A stretch of 64,000 nt of DNA from Dasypus novemcinctus (Eukaryota; Chordata; Mammalia; Cingulata; Dasypodidae), in contig NC_080701.1 in NCBI RefSeq assembly GCF_030445035.2, positions 22,350,798 through 22,414,797 of the forward strand. Direction: 5' to 3'. The position numbers were made by a program, and so were the translations under genes. How positions within the stretch are numbered: position 1 is the first letter of the stretch; every line of letters starts with the position of its first letter. Positions 9,623 to 20,759 of the stretch are shown here, in pieces. The notes beneath the pieces are model-generated. The model made no database searches, was not told where the DNA came from, and worked only from the letters and a program-made list of their open reading frames with translations.

Positions 9623-12600
9623 CTTTTAATTAAAGTTAATAGGTCACAAGGAATGTTACATTAAAAAACATTAAAAAAACATGAGATTCCCATATAATCC
9701 ACTCCCCCCCACCACATCATCATTTTTGTAAATTGTATTTTTTGAAGATATATACATCACAAAAAAATGTTACATTAAAAAATATAAGCAGTTCCCATAC
9801 ACCCTCCACCCCCCAACCCCACTACTCCCACACCAATAACCTCCCTCATCATTGTGGCACACTCATTGCACTCGGTGAACACATTTTGGGGCACTGCTGC
9901 ACTACACAGATCAGAGTTTACCCTGCAGTTCACACTCTCCCCCAGTACATTCAGTGGGTTATGGAAGGATATATAAAGCCCAGCATCTGGCTCTGCAAAA
10001 TCACTGACAATTCAAAATCCCAAAAATGCCCCCACAGCACATCTCTTCTACCTTCTCCTTGCCCTCGGCAACTACTGTGGCCACTTTCTCCACCTTGATG
10101 CTAAAATTTCTTCTATTACTCACCACAATAGTTTTATAGTAGAATAGCATAAGTTCACTCTAGTCCATATTCTATTCCTCCATTCTGTGGACCCTAGAAT
10201 GGTGATGTCCTCTCTACCTCTAGATCAAGAGGGGGCTTAGATTTCACATGGATGATGGATGCAATTCCTCTGCTTACACTTGTAGGCACTCTTGATTCCC
10301 TGGTGTGGTGGTTGACCATCTCCACCTCCCTGTTAGCTGACCTGGGTAAGACCAATGAACTATAGAGTAGGAGCCGCCATTCTGCCAAGGCTCAGAGCCC
10401 AGCTGGCACATGGGCAGTCCAGAGATTCAAGTGTCCTGAGTATGGACCATCCCTAGTGTCAACACAGGTTCAGTAAAAGTGACAGAATAAGCATATGTAG
10501 AAAAGTCACATCTGAGTTCAGCTTCATCACACTCAGGAGCACAAATTTCAAAGTAGGGCCCTCTGACATGGCACAGAGCTCCAAATCCATCTGCCATGAC
10601 TATATACCCTGTGGATCTCCATAGCCTTCAGGAGAACCAGTACCTAGGTTTTTATCTACTTTGGCTTTTTCTGGGTCCTGCTGAGGTGTGCATAAGCATG
10701 ACCCCTCTGATGACCTCCTGACTCTTTTTGGAAGACTCTTAGCCAGATCAACTCATTTGTCTTTGCCATTTCCCCCTTTTATTCAAGGTCAAAAAGCAGT
10801 TTTTAACATTTGATCTAACATGTAGGCTGAGATATTCTGCTGGTCTGAGTTGGCCCTTTTATTTGAGGTCTCTTTCTAGTTGCTTCTCCAGTTTGTGATT
10901 GGTAGTAATTCCTCAGCACCAGGGAGGCTCATCCCCAGGAGTCATGTCCCACATTGGGGGGAAGGTAATGTATTTATAAACTGAGTTTGACTTAGAGAGT
11001 GGTGACATTTGAGCAACATGGAGGCTCTCAGAAGGTAAGTCTTAGGCACCCTGCAGCTCTAGGCCTAGTTCATATTTCAAGCACACAGGCTCCTAAGCAT
11101 AGTCATCAGTATCAAGGGCTTATTACTGGACCATCCTTCCTTGTTGATCTTTGCCATTGCACTTGGGGGATTATTGTTGTTCCATTGGGGAATGTGACAG
11201 AGCTCCCCTGGGTAGGAACTCAGCACTCCCTCAGTTGAAATTTGTAACTGTAACTACTATAAAAATACCCAACATATATCATAACATATTTATGTTCCCT
11301 ATACATGCCCTGGACAACCCCCCTTCCCCACCCATGTTCCCCCTATCAATAACACTCCACACCAGAGTTCCTCCCCTGCCATAGTTGAACCTCTCTGTGG
11401 TCCAAAACTTCTTCAACAATGAATCCTAATATATTTCCAAATTCAATTAATAGGAAATTGGAATACAGTGATGGATTTAAAGTTTAGAAATAGAATATGT
11501 AGTAATTTAGAAATACTAAAATATGTAAAAATAAATTGGCATATTAATAAAATGAAAAATATTATAAAGCTTTGTTTCTAATGTTTGTCTTTCATCACTG
11601 TAATACGTGTTGCCCTGTATGTACAGTGGCAAGGTACTTTCATTTCTTCTTCAGTGTCTACATCCTTTCTTTTTCTTCTTTCTAATTTTTTATTTTGTCT
11701 TCAAAAAAGTTTTAGATCACAGTAATTCACATATACAATATAGGGGACTCCCATATATTCAACATCTAATCCTTTTCCCCTTTCCCCAGCAATGATCTGT
11801 TTACATGTTCATGTTATATTTGCTGTAGCTAATGTACAAATTTTGAAACATAGCTATCAAACATGGTTCCATTTTGGTTTACATTATTCTTTATATTTTA
11901 GACTGTATAAACGTCTACATTTTGTTTCCTTATGTTTTACATTATAGCTTACATTTTAGTTTATAGACTTTTACACACTTTAGATATAAGTTGACATGTC
12001 CATCATTGCATGATCTTGTGGAGCACTTCCATTGCCCCCCCAGTTGCCCTGCTTCCATCCATGCTATACCTCTCTCCCCCTCCCTTCAGTGCACACCATG
12101 ACACTCAATCGTCAGTACTTGAGGAACCAGATTTACAGATACAGCAAAATGCTGGGGGCTTGACATACTAGACTGCCATAACTAATTGGGAGCCAGTGAT
12201 CCTCTTGAGAGACACAATTCCCTCTATTTGGGAACATCAGGTCTCCCCAGGATGTGGGTACACCTTACATTCATTGTATAGGTCTCCACCTAATGATATA
12301 ACACACTATGACAAAATGAGCACTCACATACTCCCTAGGAGCTTGCCCCTGTACCAGACGCCCCCCCCCTGCCCCCCGTAAGCACCTTAAACATGTGATC
12401 CTTCCTTATTATATTTTCTAAGGAGTTTTCTCAACGGTATAGTTTCAACCATATCCCTGAAATTCTCCCATATTCAATGGTTCCCCCAAGCCCTGCCCCC
12501 AATTCCTTGAGTCATCTGACCCATCCTCCCAACCCTAGCCCCCCTCAAGCCCACAAAGCCCCACTCAAAGGTATCCCTATGCACCCATCTTATCCCTTCC

Positions 12601-12755
12601 CTGTACAAATACTTACCTCCAGTTTATCATAGACTTCACCCATGTAGACATCAGCTTGCAACCTTACTCTCCCCCCCCAAATTCCTTTAAGCCTATCTTC
12701 CAGTCTTTAGCTCTCTGAGATAGCTCGGTTTGCTTGTTTCATATCAGAGAGGTCA
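9623..12755 (-). other. Two-unit 3' region (3'UTR) of L1 copy 1
   Basis: About 3.1 kb separates the ORF2 stop region (near 12,870) from the 3' end. It falls into two related units. Unit A (about 9623-11640) and unit B (about 11690-12755) both open at their 3' side with the same motif: a T-rich run, then 'agttttagatcaca', 'atataggggactcccatat', and a C-rich strand of 'ccccttttcccc' type. The same A-B order is present in L1 copy 2 (24716-26870 and 26880-27840). The arrangement is therefore a property of the L1 family and not of this insertion. Many C-rich tracts (12358-12378, 12472-12560) give a strong strand bias. Confidence 0.65.
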
Positions 12756-12759
12756 TGTA

Positions 12760-15700
12760 GTATTCTTCCTTCAATGCCTGGCTTGCTTCACTCAACATAA
12801 TTTCCTCAAGATTCATTTATGTTATCACATGTGTTTATACTGTGTTCCTTCTTATAGCTAAATAGTATTCCATTATATATATATATACCACATTTTATTT
12901 ATCCATTCATCCATTGATGGGCATTTTGGTTGATTCCAACTTTTGGCAATAGTGTATAATGCTGCTATGAACATTGGTGCACATATATCAGTTTGTGTCC
13001 TTATTTTTAGATCTTCTGGGTATATAATCAGCAGTGGAATTGCTGGGTCATATGGCAAATCTATAGCTAACTTTTTGAGAAACTGCCAAACAGTCCTCCA
13101 GAATGGCTGGATCCTTCTGCGTTTCCACCAGCACTGGATGAGTGTTCCCATTCCTCCACATCCTCTCCAGCACATGTAGTCTTTTGATAGATGTCAGTCT
13201 TATGGGAGTAAGATGGTATCTCATTGTAGTTTTGATTTGCATTTCCCTAATAGCTAGTGATTTTGAGCATTTTTCATATGCTTTTTAGCCATTTGTATTT
13301 CTTCTTTGGAGAAGCATCTTTTCAAATCTTTTTCCCATTTTTTAAAATGGGTTGTTTGTCTTTTTCTTTTCAAGATATAGGAGTTCTTTTATATGCAGGA
13401 TATAAGTCTCCTATCAGATATACGGTTACCAAATATTTTCTCCCATTATGTAGGGTCTCTTTTCACTTTCATGACAAACTCCTTTGAAGTGCAAAAGGCT
13501 TTAATTATGAGGAAGTCCCATTTATCTATTTGTTCTTTTGCTGCTTGTGCTTTCGGTGTGAAGTTCATGAAGTCATTTCCTATTACAAGGTCCTGTAGAT
13601 GCTTCCCTACATTGTTTTCCAAGGTCTTTATGGTCTTGGCTCTTACATTTAGGTCTTTGATCCATCTTCAGTTGATTTTTGTATAAGGTGTGAGATGGTA
13701 ACCCTCTTTCCTTCTTTTGCATATGGATATCAAATTCTCTAGGCACCATTTGTTGAAGAGGCCATTCTCTCCCAGTTGAGTGGGCTTGCTGGCCTTGTTG
13801 AATATCAGATGACTGTATATATAAAGATCTATATCAGAACTCTCAATTTGGTTCCATTGGTCAGTGTGTCTATCCTTGTGCCAATACCATGCCATTTTCA
13901 CTACTGTAGCTTTGTAGTATGTTGTTAAGTCTGGTAGTGTGATTCCCCCAGTTTCGTTTTTCTTTTTCAATCTGTCATTGGCTATTTGGGGCCTCTGTCT
14001 TTTCCAAATAAATTTCATAGTTAGTTTTTTCTAGTTCATTAAAAAATGCTGTGTTGATTTTTATTGGGATTGCATTGAATGTGTAGATCAGTTTTGGTAG
14101 GATAGACATCTTAATAATATTAATCTTCCTATCCATGAACAGGGAAAATTTTCTTCCATTTATTTTGATTTCCTTGAACAGTTTTGTATAGTTTTCTGTA
14201 AATAAGTCTTTTACATCTTTGGTTAAATTATTCCTAGGTATTTGATTTTTTAAAAAAGATTTATTTATTTATTTACTTATCTCCCCTTACCCCTACCCCT
14301 GTTCTTTGTGTCTATTTGCTGCATCTTCTTTGTCTGTTTCTGTTGTTGTCAGTGACACAGGAATCTGTGATTCTTTTTGTTGCCTCATCTTGTTGTGTCA
14401 ATTCTCCATGTGGGTGGCACCATTCTTAGGCAGGCTGCACTGTCTTTCGTGCTGGGCGGCTCTCCTTATGTTGTGCACTCCTTGTGCATGGGCTCCCCTA
14501 TGCAGGGACACCCCATGCACGGCAAGGCACTCCCTGCGTGCATCAGCACTGCCCATGGGCCAGCTCCACACGGGTCAAGGAGGCCCAGGGTTTGAACCAC
14601 AGACCTCCCATTTGGCAGACGGACGCCCCAACCACTGGGCCAAGTCTGCTGCCTGACTTTTTTTTATTTACTATTGTAAATGGTATTTGTTTCTTGATTT
14701 CTTCCTTAGATTGCTCATCATCAGTGTACAGAAATGCTACTGATTTTTGTGCATTGATCTTATGCCCTGTGACTTTACTGAACTTATTTATAAGTTCTAG
14801 AAGCTTTGTTATAGACTTCTCAGGGTTTTCTATGTATAGGATCATGTCATCTGCAAATAGTGAAATTTTGACTTCTTCCTTTCCTACTTGAATTCCTTTT
14901 ATATCTGGCTCTTGCCTCAGTGCTCAATACAATATTAAATAGCAGGGGTGATAGTGGGCATCCCTGTCTTGTTCCTGATCTTAGCATCAGCATCATAAAA
15001 TGAATTAGGCAATGTTCCTTCTATTTCAATTTTTTGGAAGAGTTTAAGCAAGATTGGTGTTAGTTCTTTCCAGAATGTTTGGTAGAATTCACCTGTGAAC
15101 CATCTGGCCCAGGGCTCTTCTTAGTTGGGAGGTTTTTAATGACTGATTCTATCTCTTTACTTGTGATTGGTTTGTTGAGATCATCAGTTTCTTCTTTTGT
15201 CAATGTAGGCTGCTTATATGTTTCTAGGTATTTGTCCATTTCCTCTAAATTCTCTTTCTTGTTGGAATACAGTTTTTAAAAGGATCCTTTTATGAAAATC
15301 TTTATTTCAGTGGGGTCAGTGGTGATATCACTCTTCTTATTTTTTATTTTGTGTATTTACATTTTCTCCCTCTTTTCTTTGTTAGTCTAGCTAAGAGTTT
15401 GTCAATTTTATTGATCGTCTCAAAGAAGCAACTCTTTGTTTTGTTTATTTTTTGAGTGCTTTCCTATTTTCTATTTCATTTAGTTCTGCTCTTATCTTTG
15501 TTATTTCTTTCTTCTTTCTTTGGGGTTAGTTTGTTGTTTTTTTTACTAATTCCTCCAATTGTTCAGTTAGTTCTTCAATTTTAGCTCTTTCTTCTTTTTT
15601 GATGTATGAAATTATGGCTATGAATTTCCTTCTCAGTACAGCTTTTGCTGCATCCCATAAGTTTTGATATGTTGTGTTATAATTTTCATTAGTTTCAAGG

Positions 15701-16517
15701 TAGTTGTTGATTTCTGTTAAGGTTTCCTCCTTTACCCACTGTTTTTCTAAGAGCATACTGTTTAACTTTCATATCTTTGTGCTAAATCTGGACCTCTGGC
15801 CCTTGTGATGTTCAGCTTCACTCCACTGTGGTCAGAGAAATTATTTTGAATGATTTCCATCCTTCTGAATTCATTGAGACTTCCTTTGTGGCCAAGCATG
15901 TGGTCTATGTTGGAGAGTGATCCATGTGCACTTGAGAAAAATGTATATCCTGTTGTATTTGGGTGTAATGTTCTGTATATGTCTATTAGGTCCAGATCCT
16001 CTAATATATTGTTCAAAGTCTTTGTTCCTTTATTGATTCTCTTTTGAGATGTTCTGTCCAATGTTGATAGTGATGTTTTAAAGTCCCCCACTATAAATAT
16101 AGAGTCATCTATTCCTTCACTTAGTTTCTCCAGTGTTTGCATCATGTATTTGGAGGCACTCTTGTTAGGGGCATACATGTTTATGATTGTTCTTTCTTCT
16201 TGAAAGATTATCCCTTTCACTAATATATAGTGTCCATCTTTGTCTCTCACAACACTTGTGCATTTAAAGTCTATTTTGTTGGATATTAATATAACTATAC
16301 CTGCCCTTTTTTGGTTATTGTTTGCCTGTAATATTTTTTTCCAGCCATTCACTTTCAATCTTCTTGAATCCTTGGGTCTAAGATGAGTTTCTTGTAGACA
16401 ACATATAGATAGGTCATATTTCCTTATCCAATCTTCCAATCTGTGTCTCTTAACAGGTGAGTTTAATCCATTGACATTTAGTGTTATTACTTTCAAGGAA
16501 TTAATTATATTAGCCAT
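12760..16517 (-). pseudogene. L1 ORF2 (EN-RT), disrupted, copy 1
   Basis: The N-terminal 251 residues are open (16517-15762) and form the AP-like endonuclease domain. Visible motifs are LNVNGLNSP (residues 13-21), the QETHL catalytic Glu, NMYAPN, GDF in VGDFKTSLSTLDR (the usual Asn after GDF is Lys here), and the SDHSG active-site end. The frame then breaks. RT pieces follow at 15756-15526 and 14845-14543; on the minus strand TTTGCAGATGAC near 14855-14844 encodes the FADD catalytic motif. The C-terminal end is at 14018-13668 and 13175-12873. About 0.5 kb of RT seems missing near 14980, and a SINE splits the gene at 14252-14653. Confidence 0.8.
14252..14653 (-). mobile_element. DAS-type SINE (~400 bp), minus strand
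   Basis: The element has a T-rich tail at the left, followed by the long SINE body ('ggcaggctgcact', 'gtgcatcagcactgcccatgg', 'tccacacgggtcaaggaggc'). It ends with a tRNA-like head whose antisense B box is seen in 'gtttgaaccacagacctcc' and whose terminus is 'gggccaagtctgctgcc'. It lies within L1 ORF2, with a short TTGATTTTT / TGACTTTTT duplication at the ends. Five relatives in the window share this 400-bp form. Open frames across it are SINE artefacts. Confidence 0.85.
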
Positions 16518-16736
16518 ATATTCTTTGGGTTTGTGTTCATCTTATTTGTTTGATTTTTTCCCCTCCTTTTGTAGTTTTAATTGTTCTTACACTCTCCTCC
16601 AACTCTCTCTCCTGTTTTTTTCTATTTTCCTGCAGAACTCCCTTTAGTATTTCCTGAAGGGCAGGTTTCTTGTTGGCATACTCTCTTAGTTTCTATTTAT
16701 CTGTGAATATTTTGAACTCTCCATCATTTCTGAATG

Positions 16737-17424
16737 CTAAATTGCTGGATAGAGTATTCTTCGTTTCAAATTCTTTTCTTTTAGTACCTTGACTATGTCA
16801 TGCCACTGCCTTCTTGCCTCCATGGTTTCAGATGAGAGATCAGCACTTAATCTTATGGAGCCTCCCTTGTATGTGATGGTTCTATTTTCTCTTGCTGCTT
16901 TTAGTATTTTCTCTTTGTCTTGTGCATTGGATACTTTGACAAGTATATGTCTTGTGGTAGACCTGTTGGGATTTATGCTGTTTGGGGCACGTTGTGCTTC
17001 CTGGATGTACATGCATCTCTCTCAATAGGTTCAGAAAGTTTTCAGCCATTATTTCCTCCAACACCTCTTCTGTTCCCTTTCCCTTCTCTTCTCCTTCTGG
17101 AATGCCTGTAATGCTTATGTTTTTGCATTTTGCATTGTTGTTCAGGTCCCTAAGTCCCTGGTGGATTTTTTCTCCCTTTTTATCGATTAATTCTACTATC
17201 TGTTTGATTTCAGGTGTACTGTCTTCCACATCACTAATTCTTTCCTCTGCCTCTTCAGATCTGCTGTTATTTGCTGAGAGGGTATTTTTGATTTCTTGGA
17301 TTGTGCTATTGATCCCCATCATATCTGTGATCTTTTTGTGCATGATCACAATTTCTTCTGTATGCTCTCCAAGTGTTTTCTTAATATGCTTAATCTCTTC
17401 CTTTATTTCATTGAATTGGTCCAT
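16737..17424 (-). pseudogene. L1 ORF1 (RNA-binding chaperone), frameshifted, copy 1
   Basis: Two overlapping frames make up ORF1. The frame at 17424-16882 carries the coiled coil (NSRSEEAEERISDVED) and the start of the RRM (ISITGIPEGEEKGKG, EEIMAENF). The frame at 17012-16737 carries the rest of the RRM and the C-terminal domain (NRSTTRHILVKVSNAQDKEKIL, ITYKGGSIRLSADLSSETMEARRQW). A frameshift near 17010 joins them. Sequence continuing to about 17600 probably holds the N-terminal coiled-coil start. In live L1s this protein trimerises and coats L1 RNA. This copy is broken. Confidence 0.8.
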
Positions 17425-17599
17425 GATACATGTTTTGAGAGCTTTATTTACTTGTTCAATGTTCCACTTCTCTTCCTGGTTTTTAGTTTGTTCATTGTAT
17501 TGGGCCTTGTTTTCCTGATTATTGGTATGGTCTGTAGTTTTTTGTTGTTTCTGGTCATTATTTTATCTTGATGGGTTTATTCTGTTGATTATCTTCTTT

Positions 17600-19317
17600 G
17601 TCATGTCTTGGGGTTTTATTAGTTTTTGCTTTTGTGTATGTGTTAGGTTTTTTTTGTCTCTTTTTTCTTCTTATTCTATTTCCTTGCTGTTGGCTAACTT
17701 CCCTTGAAGGAAAATATTAGGTCCAGAGAAAGCAAAAGGGGTAAGAAAAGAAAAATATAATAATAGTATTGATAGTGAGTGTTGGCAGAAGAACCATGTG
17801 AGATCTGGGAGAATGGATATAGAACTCATGTAAGCTGCGTATAGTTATAACCATAAAAAAGTGGAGCACCTATAATGAAATATTAAACTGAATATGGGGA
17901 GGAATATACTATGAATTAAAAGGTCAGTGTGGTCAGAAGAGAGGGAAAAAGAAAAGAGAGGACAATAACATAAAGAGTGAATAAATGATAGAAAACAGAT
18001 TAGAGGTATTAGAGTTAAAAAGTCAGAAATATTGGGGGTTAAACAGAGAGAGGTGGAATGTAAGAGAAACAATAAATGATGGAGGAGAGAATGATGTAAA
18101 GGAAAGGAGATAGCACTGGTAGCCAAAATCAGTACACACCGAAAAGAGAAAATTGAGGATGAGTGGGCACAGCAAATAAGAAATGTTGCCTGCAGCACTA
18201 ATATAAAAAAAGAAAAAAAGAGGAGTAAGAAAGAGAGAAGAAAAAAATGCAGAGCAAGAAAAAGAGAAGGGAGAAAAAAGGGCAGTGGGGGGGATAAAGA
18301 GGAAGAAAAAACAAGAAAACAAACCAACAAAAAAGACAGACAAGGCCTCAGGCAAAGAATCCTCTTTGCAATTGAATAAACTGCTTAGGAGTCTGACCTT
18401 CCCTATTTCTCCCTTCCTCACTTCCCTCTTTTCCAAGGCAGCAGGAAGGCTGCGTGAGGGCTCCTGTAGGAAATTCAAAGGGGTTCTGGTGAACCAACTC
18501 ACCTGACAATATAATGACTCTTAATTTCTTGAGAGAGCACCACCCCTTGCCAGGAACTCTAAATGTGCTATTGGAAGCCTGTAAAGCACGTCCTACTGTC
18601 CCTCTCCCTTAGGTGTGCTATAGAGAGGCTAGTTAATTTTTTGACTCCACCTTCTCCCAGACGAAGTTTCCTATCCCAGGGCATTTAGGTAAATTGAGCT
18701 CTCTCACCAGATTCACCTCTCCTCTCTTCCTAGGCTCTCCCCAAGTCAGCTAATATGCTCCTCCATACTCAATAAAAGGAAAGGACCAGAAAATTGAACC
18801 TGCCCTCCTTGGTCCCTCTGCACCTCCCACCTAAACTCTCCCACTTCCAGAGTTAGTCCGAGACCGAAGGGCTAGGGCAATGCCGGATTTCCGGGTATGT
18901 GGGCTCAGGAAACAGAGGCCTGGGAGAATGTGACCTCAGGGTATGTAGATCTGTGAAACGTGGGCTGTGGGGATTCAGGGGACACAGGCTTGAGATTCAA
19001 GCATTTGGGAAACACAGGGCTTGGAAACTCTGCCCCATCACCAGCAGTTCTCAGTGAATGCCAGGGCTCTTAGCCCTAGGGGGAAGGGATTTACCTTCCC
19101 ATGGCTTCTTTCTGCGTTCAGTCTTAGAAGCCCGCAGTTCTACCTTGAGCAAACACCAATTTTGCTGTAGTGTCTCCATATCAATGTCCAGACACCTCCT
19201 GCCCTGCAGGTTTCTGAAACAGCCTGCTCCAGCAGGACTACGTCACCACATAGCCTGTCCTTTGTAAGAGAGATGACGATGGTGTACTTACTAAGATGCC
19301 ATCTTGCCCTGCCTCCT
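17600..19317 (-). promoter_or_regulatory. L1 copy 1 5'UTR/internal promoter with YY1-like site
   Basis: This 1.7-kb block lies upstream of ORF1 in L1 orientation. Its outer end reads GGCAAGATGGCATCTTAG on the minus strand (near 19306-19289), with the core CAAGATGGC expected for the YY1 site that positions initiation in L1 promoters. The outer 500 bp (18800-19300) is relatively GC-rich, with possible SP1-type G-runs. The inner part (17940-18350) is strikingly purine-rich on the + strand, i.e. polypyrimidine in the L1 RNA sense. L1 copy 2 has the same layout at 30470-32270. Confidence 0.65.
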
Positions 19318-19332
19318 CCCTTTAACAAGTTT

Positions 19333-19738
19333 GTTTTTTTTTTTTTTTTTTTTTTTTTAAGGATTTATTTTCTTTTATTTAATTTGCCCCCCTCGCCTGG
19401 TTGTCTGTTCTTGGTGTCTATTTGTTGCGTCTTGTTTCTCTGTCTGCTTTTGTTTCTTTGTCCACTTCTGTTGTCATCAGTGGCACAGGAAGTGTGGGCG
19501 GCGCCATTCCTGGGCAGGCTGCACTTTCTTTTCACGCTGGGCGGCTTTCCTCACAGGCACACTCCTTGCGCGTGGGGGCTCCCCCATGCGGGGGACACCC
19601 TTGCGTGGTACGGCACTCTTTGCGCGCATCAGCACTGCGCATGGCCAGCTCCACACAGGTCGAGGAGGCCCCGGGGTTTGAACCGCGGACCTCCCATATG
19701 GTAGACGGACGCCCTAACCACTGGGCCAAAGTCCGTTT
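19333..19738 (-). mobile_element. DAS-type SINE inserted in the L1 target-site duplication
   Basis: The SINE is on the minus strand with a long T-tract (19333-19360) and the same body and tRNA-like head as the copy at 14252, ending 'actgggccaaagtccgtttc'. It is flanked by CCCTTTAACAAGTTT at 19318-19332 and again at 19739-19753. The same 15-mer, with one base less on the left, is the left duplication of L1 copy 1 at 9608-9622. Three copies of one target sequence therefore mark two successive insertions at the same endonuclease site. Confidence 0.9.
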
Positions 19739-19753
19739 CCCTTTAACAAGTTT

Positions 19754-19970
19754 TAATAGCAGTTTTGAAATCTTTGTCTGATAATTCTGATATCCTTTCT
19801 CTCATAGAAAGTTTTGCTGACTGCCTTTTCCCCCTATGTGTGGGTCACATATTCCTCTTTCTTTGCAAATCTCTAATATTTTTTGAAATTTTAAATAATA
19901 TATTTTAGTAACTCTGGATATTAACCCCTCTGCCCCCCCCCCCCCCAGGAGATTGCTGTAGTTTGTTTGT
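19754..19970 (-). mobile_element. Old L1/HAL1-like region, right part
   Basis: This continues the segment interrupted at 9622. Removing the L1 and SINE joins '...agttcctttaacaagtttt' to 'aatagcagttttgaaatct', a pattern of old L1 5'UTR/ORF1 antisense sequence. It ends near a C-run of about 15 bases (19935-19949). Confidence 0.5.
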
Positions 19971-20229
19971 TTGAAAAAACAAATTTTATTGGAGTTTATT
20001 TTCCATGCCTCTGGTGTCACTCTTCAGAAGAACCAGCCTTGGGCATGTGCACAACCACACTGGAATGACAATGATTTTAGCAGGTATTACTCTGAATGTC
20101 TTTTTTTGATGTCTCCTCTGTTATCATATCCTGTTGTTAGCCTCCATGAGGTGCTGGCTGATTGTTTTATTGGTTTTAACATTGTGCTGGGGCATAATTT
20201 GATCTATAGTCTGATCCAATTAAATTCAG

Positions 20230-20512
20230 GCTGAGAAAACAGAATGAAGAAAAATGAAGAGATGCATAATAAAATGTGGGACACAATTAGGTGTACCAAC
20301 ATACATGTGGTGGGAGTACAAAAATGGAGAAAAATTGTAGAAAGAGTATTCAAAGAAATAATCTCTGAAAATTCCCAAAGATTATTAAAAAATAACCTAC
20401 ATATCCAGAAACTCATCAAACTACAAATAGCATACACACAAAGAGCTACACAAACAGCTATATCATAATAAATATGAAAAAGTCACAGAGAAGGAGAAAA
20501 TCATGAAAGCAG
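20230..20512 (+). pseudogene. Old L1 ORF1 relic, left part (+ strand)
   Basis: The sense blocks 'gaaaattcccaaagattatt', 'acatatccagaaactcatc' and 'gagaaaatcatgaaagcag' follow the order of an L1 ORF1 RRM/C-terminal region. The frame is broken by stops. The relic is interrupted at about 20513 by LTR-like sequence and resumes near 21441. Confidence 0.6.
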
Positions 20513-20759
20513 TTTTTTGGTTTGTAAAGCTGGCAATGCAAAATTACCAGAAATGCGTTAGCTTTAATGATGGGGTTTTATTATAAAGAATTAACTTTAG
20601 GGTCCATATTCCTACCAACAGTCTCCTCAAAGCAATCTGGGCCTTTTCTATCACACATCTCACAATTCCTCCAAAATCTACCATTACCCATTTATAAAAT
20701 CATTCCAACATTTTTGGTATTTGCATCTGTAGCACCCCCACTCTCCTGGTACCAATTTC
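20513..20759 (-). repeat. Module adjacent to LTR-like element (partial end duplication)
   Basis: This 247-bp block begins with 'ggtttgtaaagctggcaatg' and 'aaaattaccagaaatg', a diverged copy of the outer end of the LTR-like element that starts at 20760. It then has 'cattccaacatttttggtat' and 'ctctcctggtaccaatttct'. It lies directly between the L1 ORF1 relic and the LTR, so both arrived together or in succession. It could be internal ERV sequence or a second partial LTR. Confidence 0.4.

Larger units (their letters stand above)
9623..19317 (-). mobile_element. Long, near-complete L1, minus strand (copy 1)
   Basis: A single minus-strand L1 has its 3' end at about 9623 and its 5' end at about 19317. 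The target-site duplication CCTTTAACAAGTTTT (9608-9622) recurs as CCCTTTAACAAGTTT at 19318-19332. In transcript order it has a 5'UTR (about 1.7 kb), ORF1 (17.6-16.7 kb), ORF2 (16.5-12.76 kb) and a 3' region of about 3.1 kb. A SINE of about 400 bp sits in ORF2 at 14252-14653. Without it the L1 is about 9.3 kb, longer than the usual 6-7.5 kb. ORF1 and ORF2 are frameshifted and ORF2 has lost part of its RT domain, so the copy is inactive. Confidence 0.85.

Noticed and set aside
15762..16517. A 251-codon minus-strand frame as a cellular endonuclease gene
   Set aside because: It is the EN domain of L1 ORF2: it lies in order after ORF1, is followed by broken RT pieces, and sits within one target-site duplication.
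17845..18502. Frames rich in Phe/Leu/Ser on the minus strand, suggestive of membrane proteins
   Set aside because: They result from the purine-rich tract of the L1 5'UTR read in antisense, and the same happens in copy 2 at 30679-30946.
19935..19949. C-run of about 15 bases as a possible functional element
   Set aside because: A plain homopolymer in an old repeat; a sequencing or assembly artefact is as likely.
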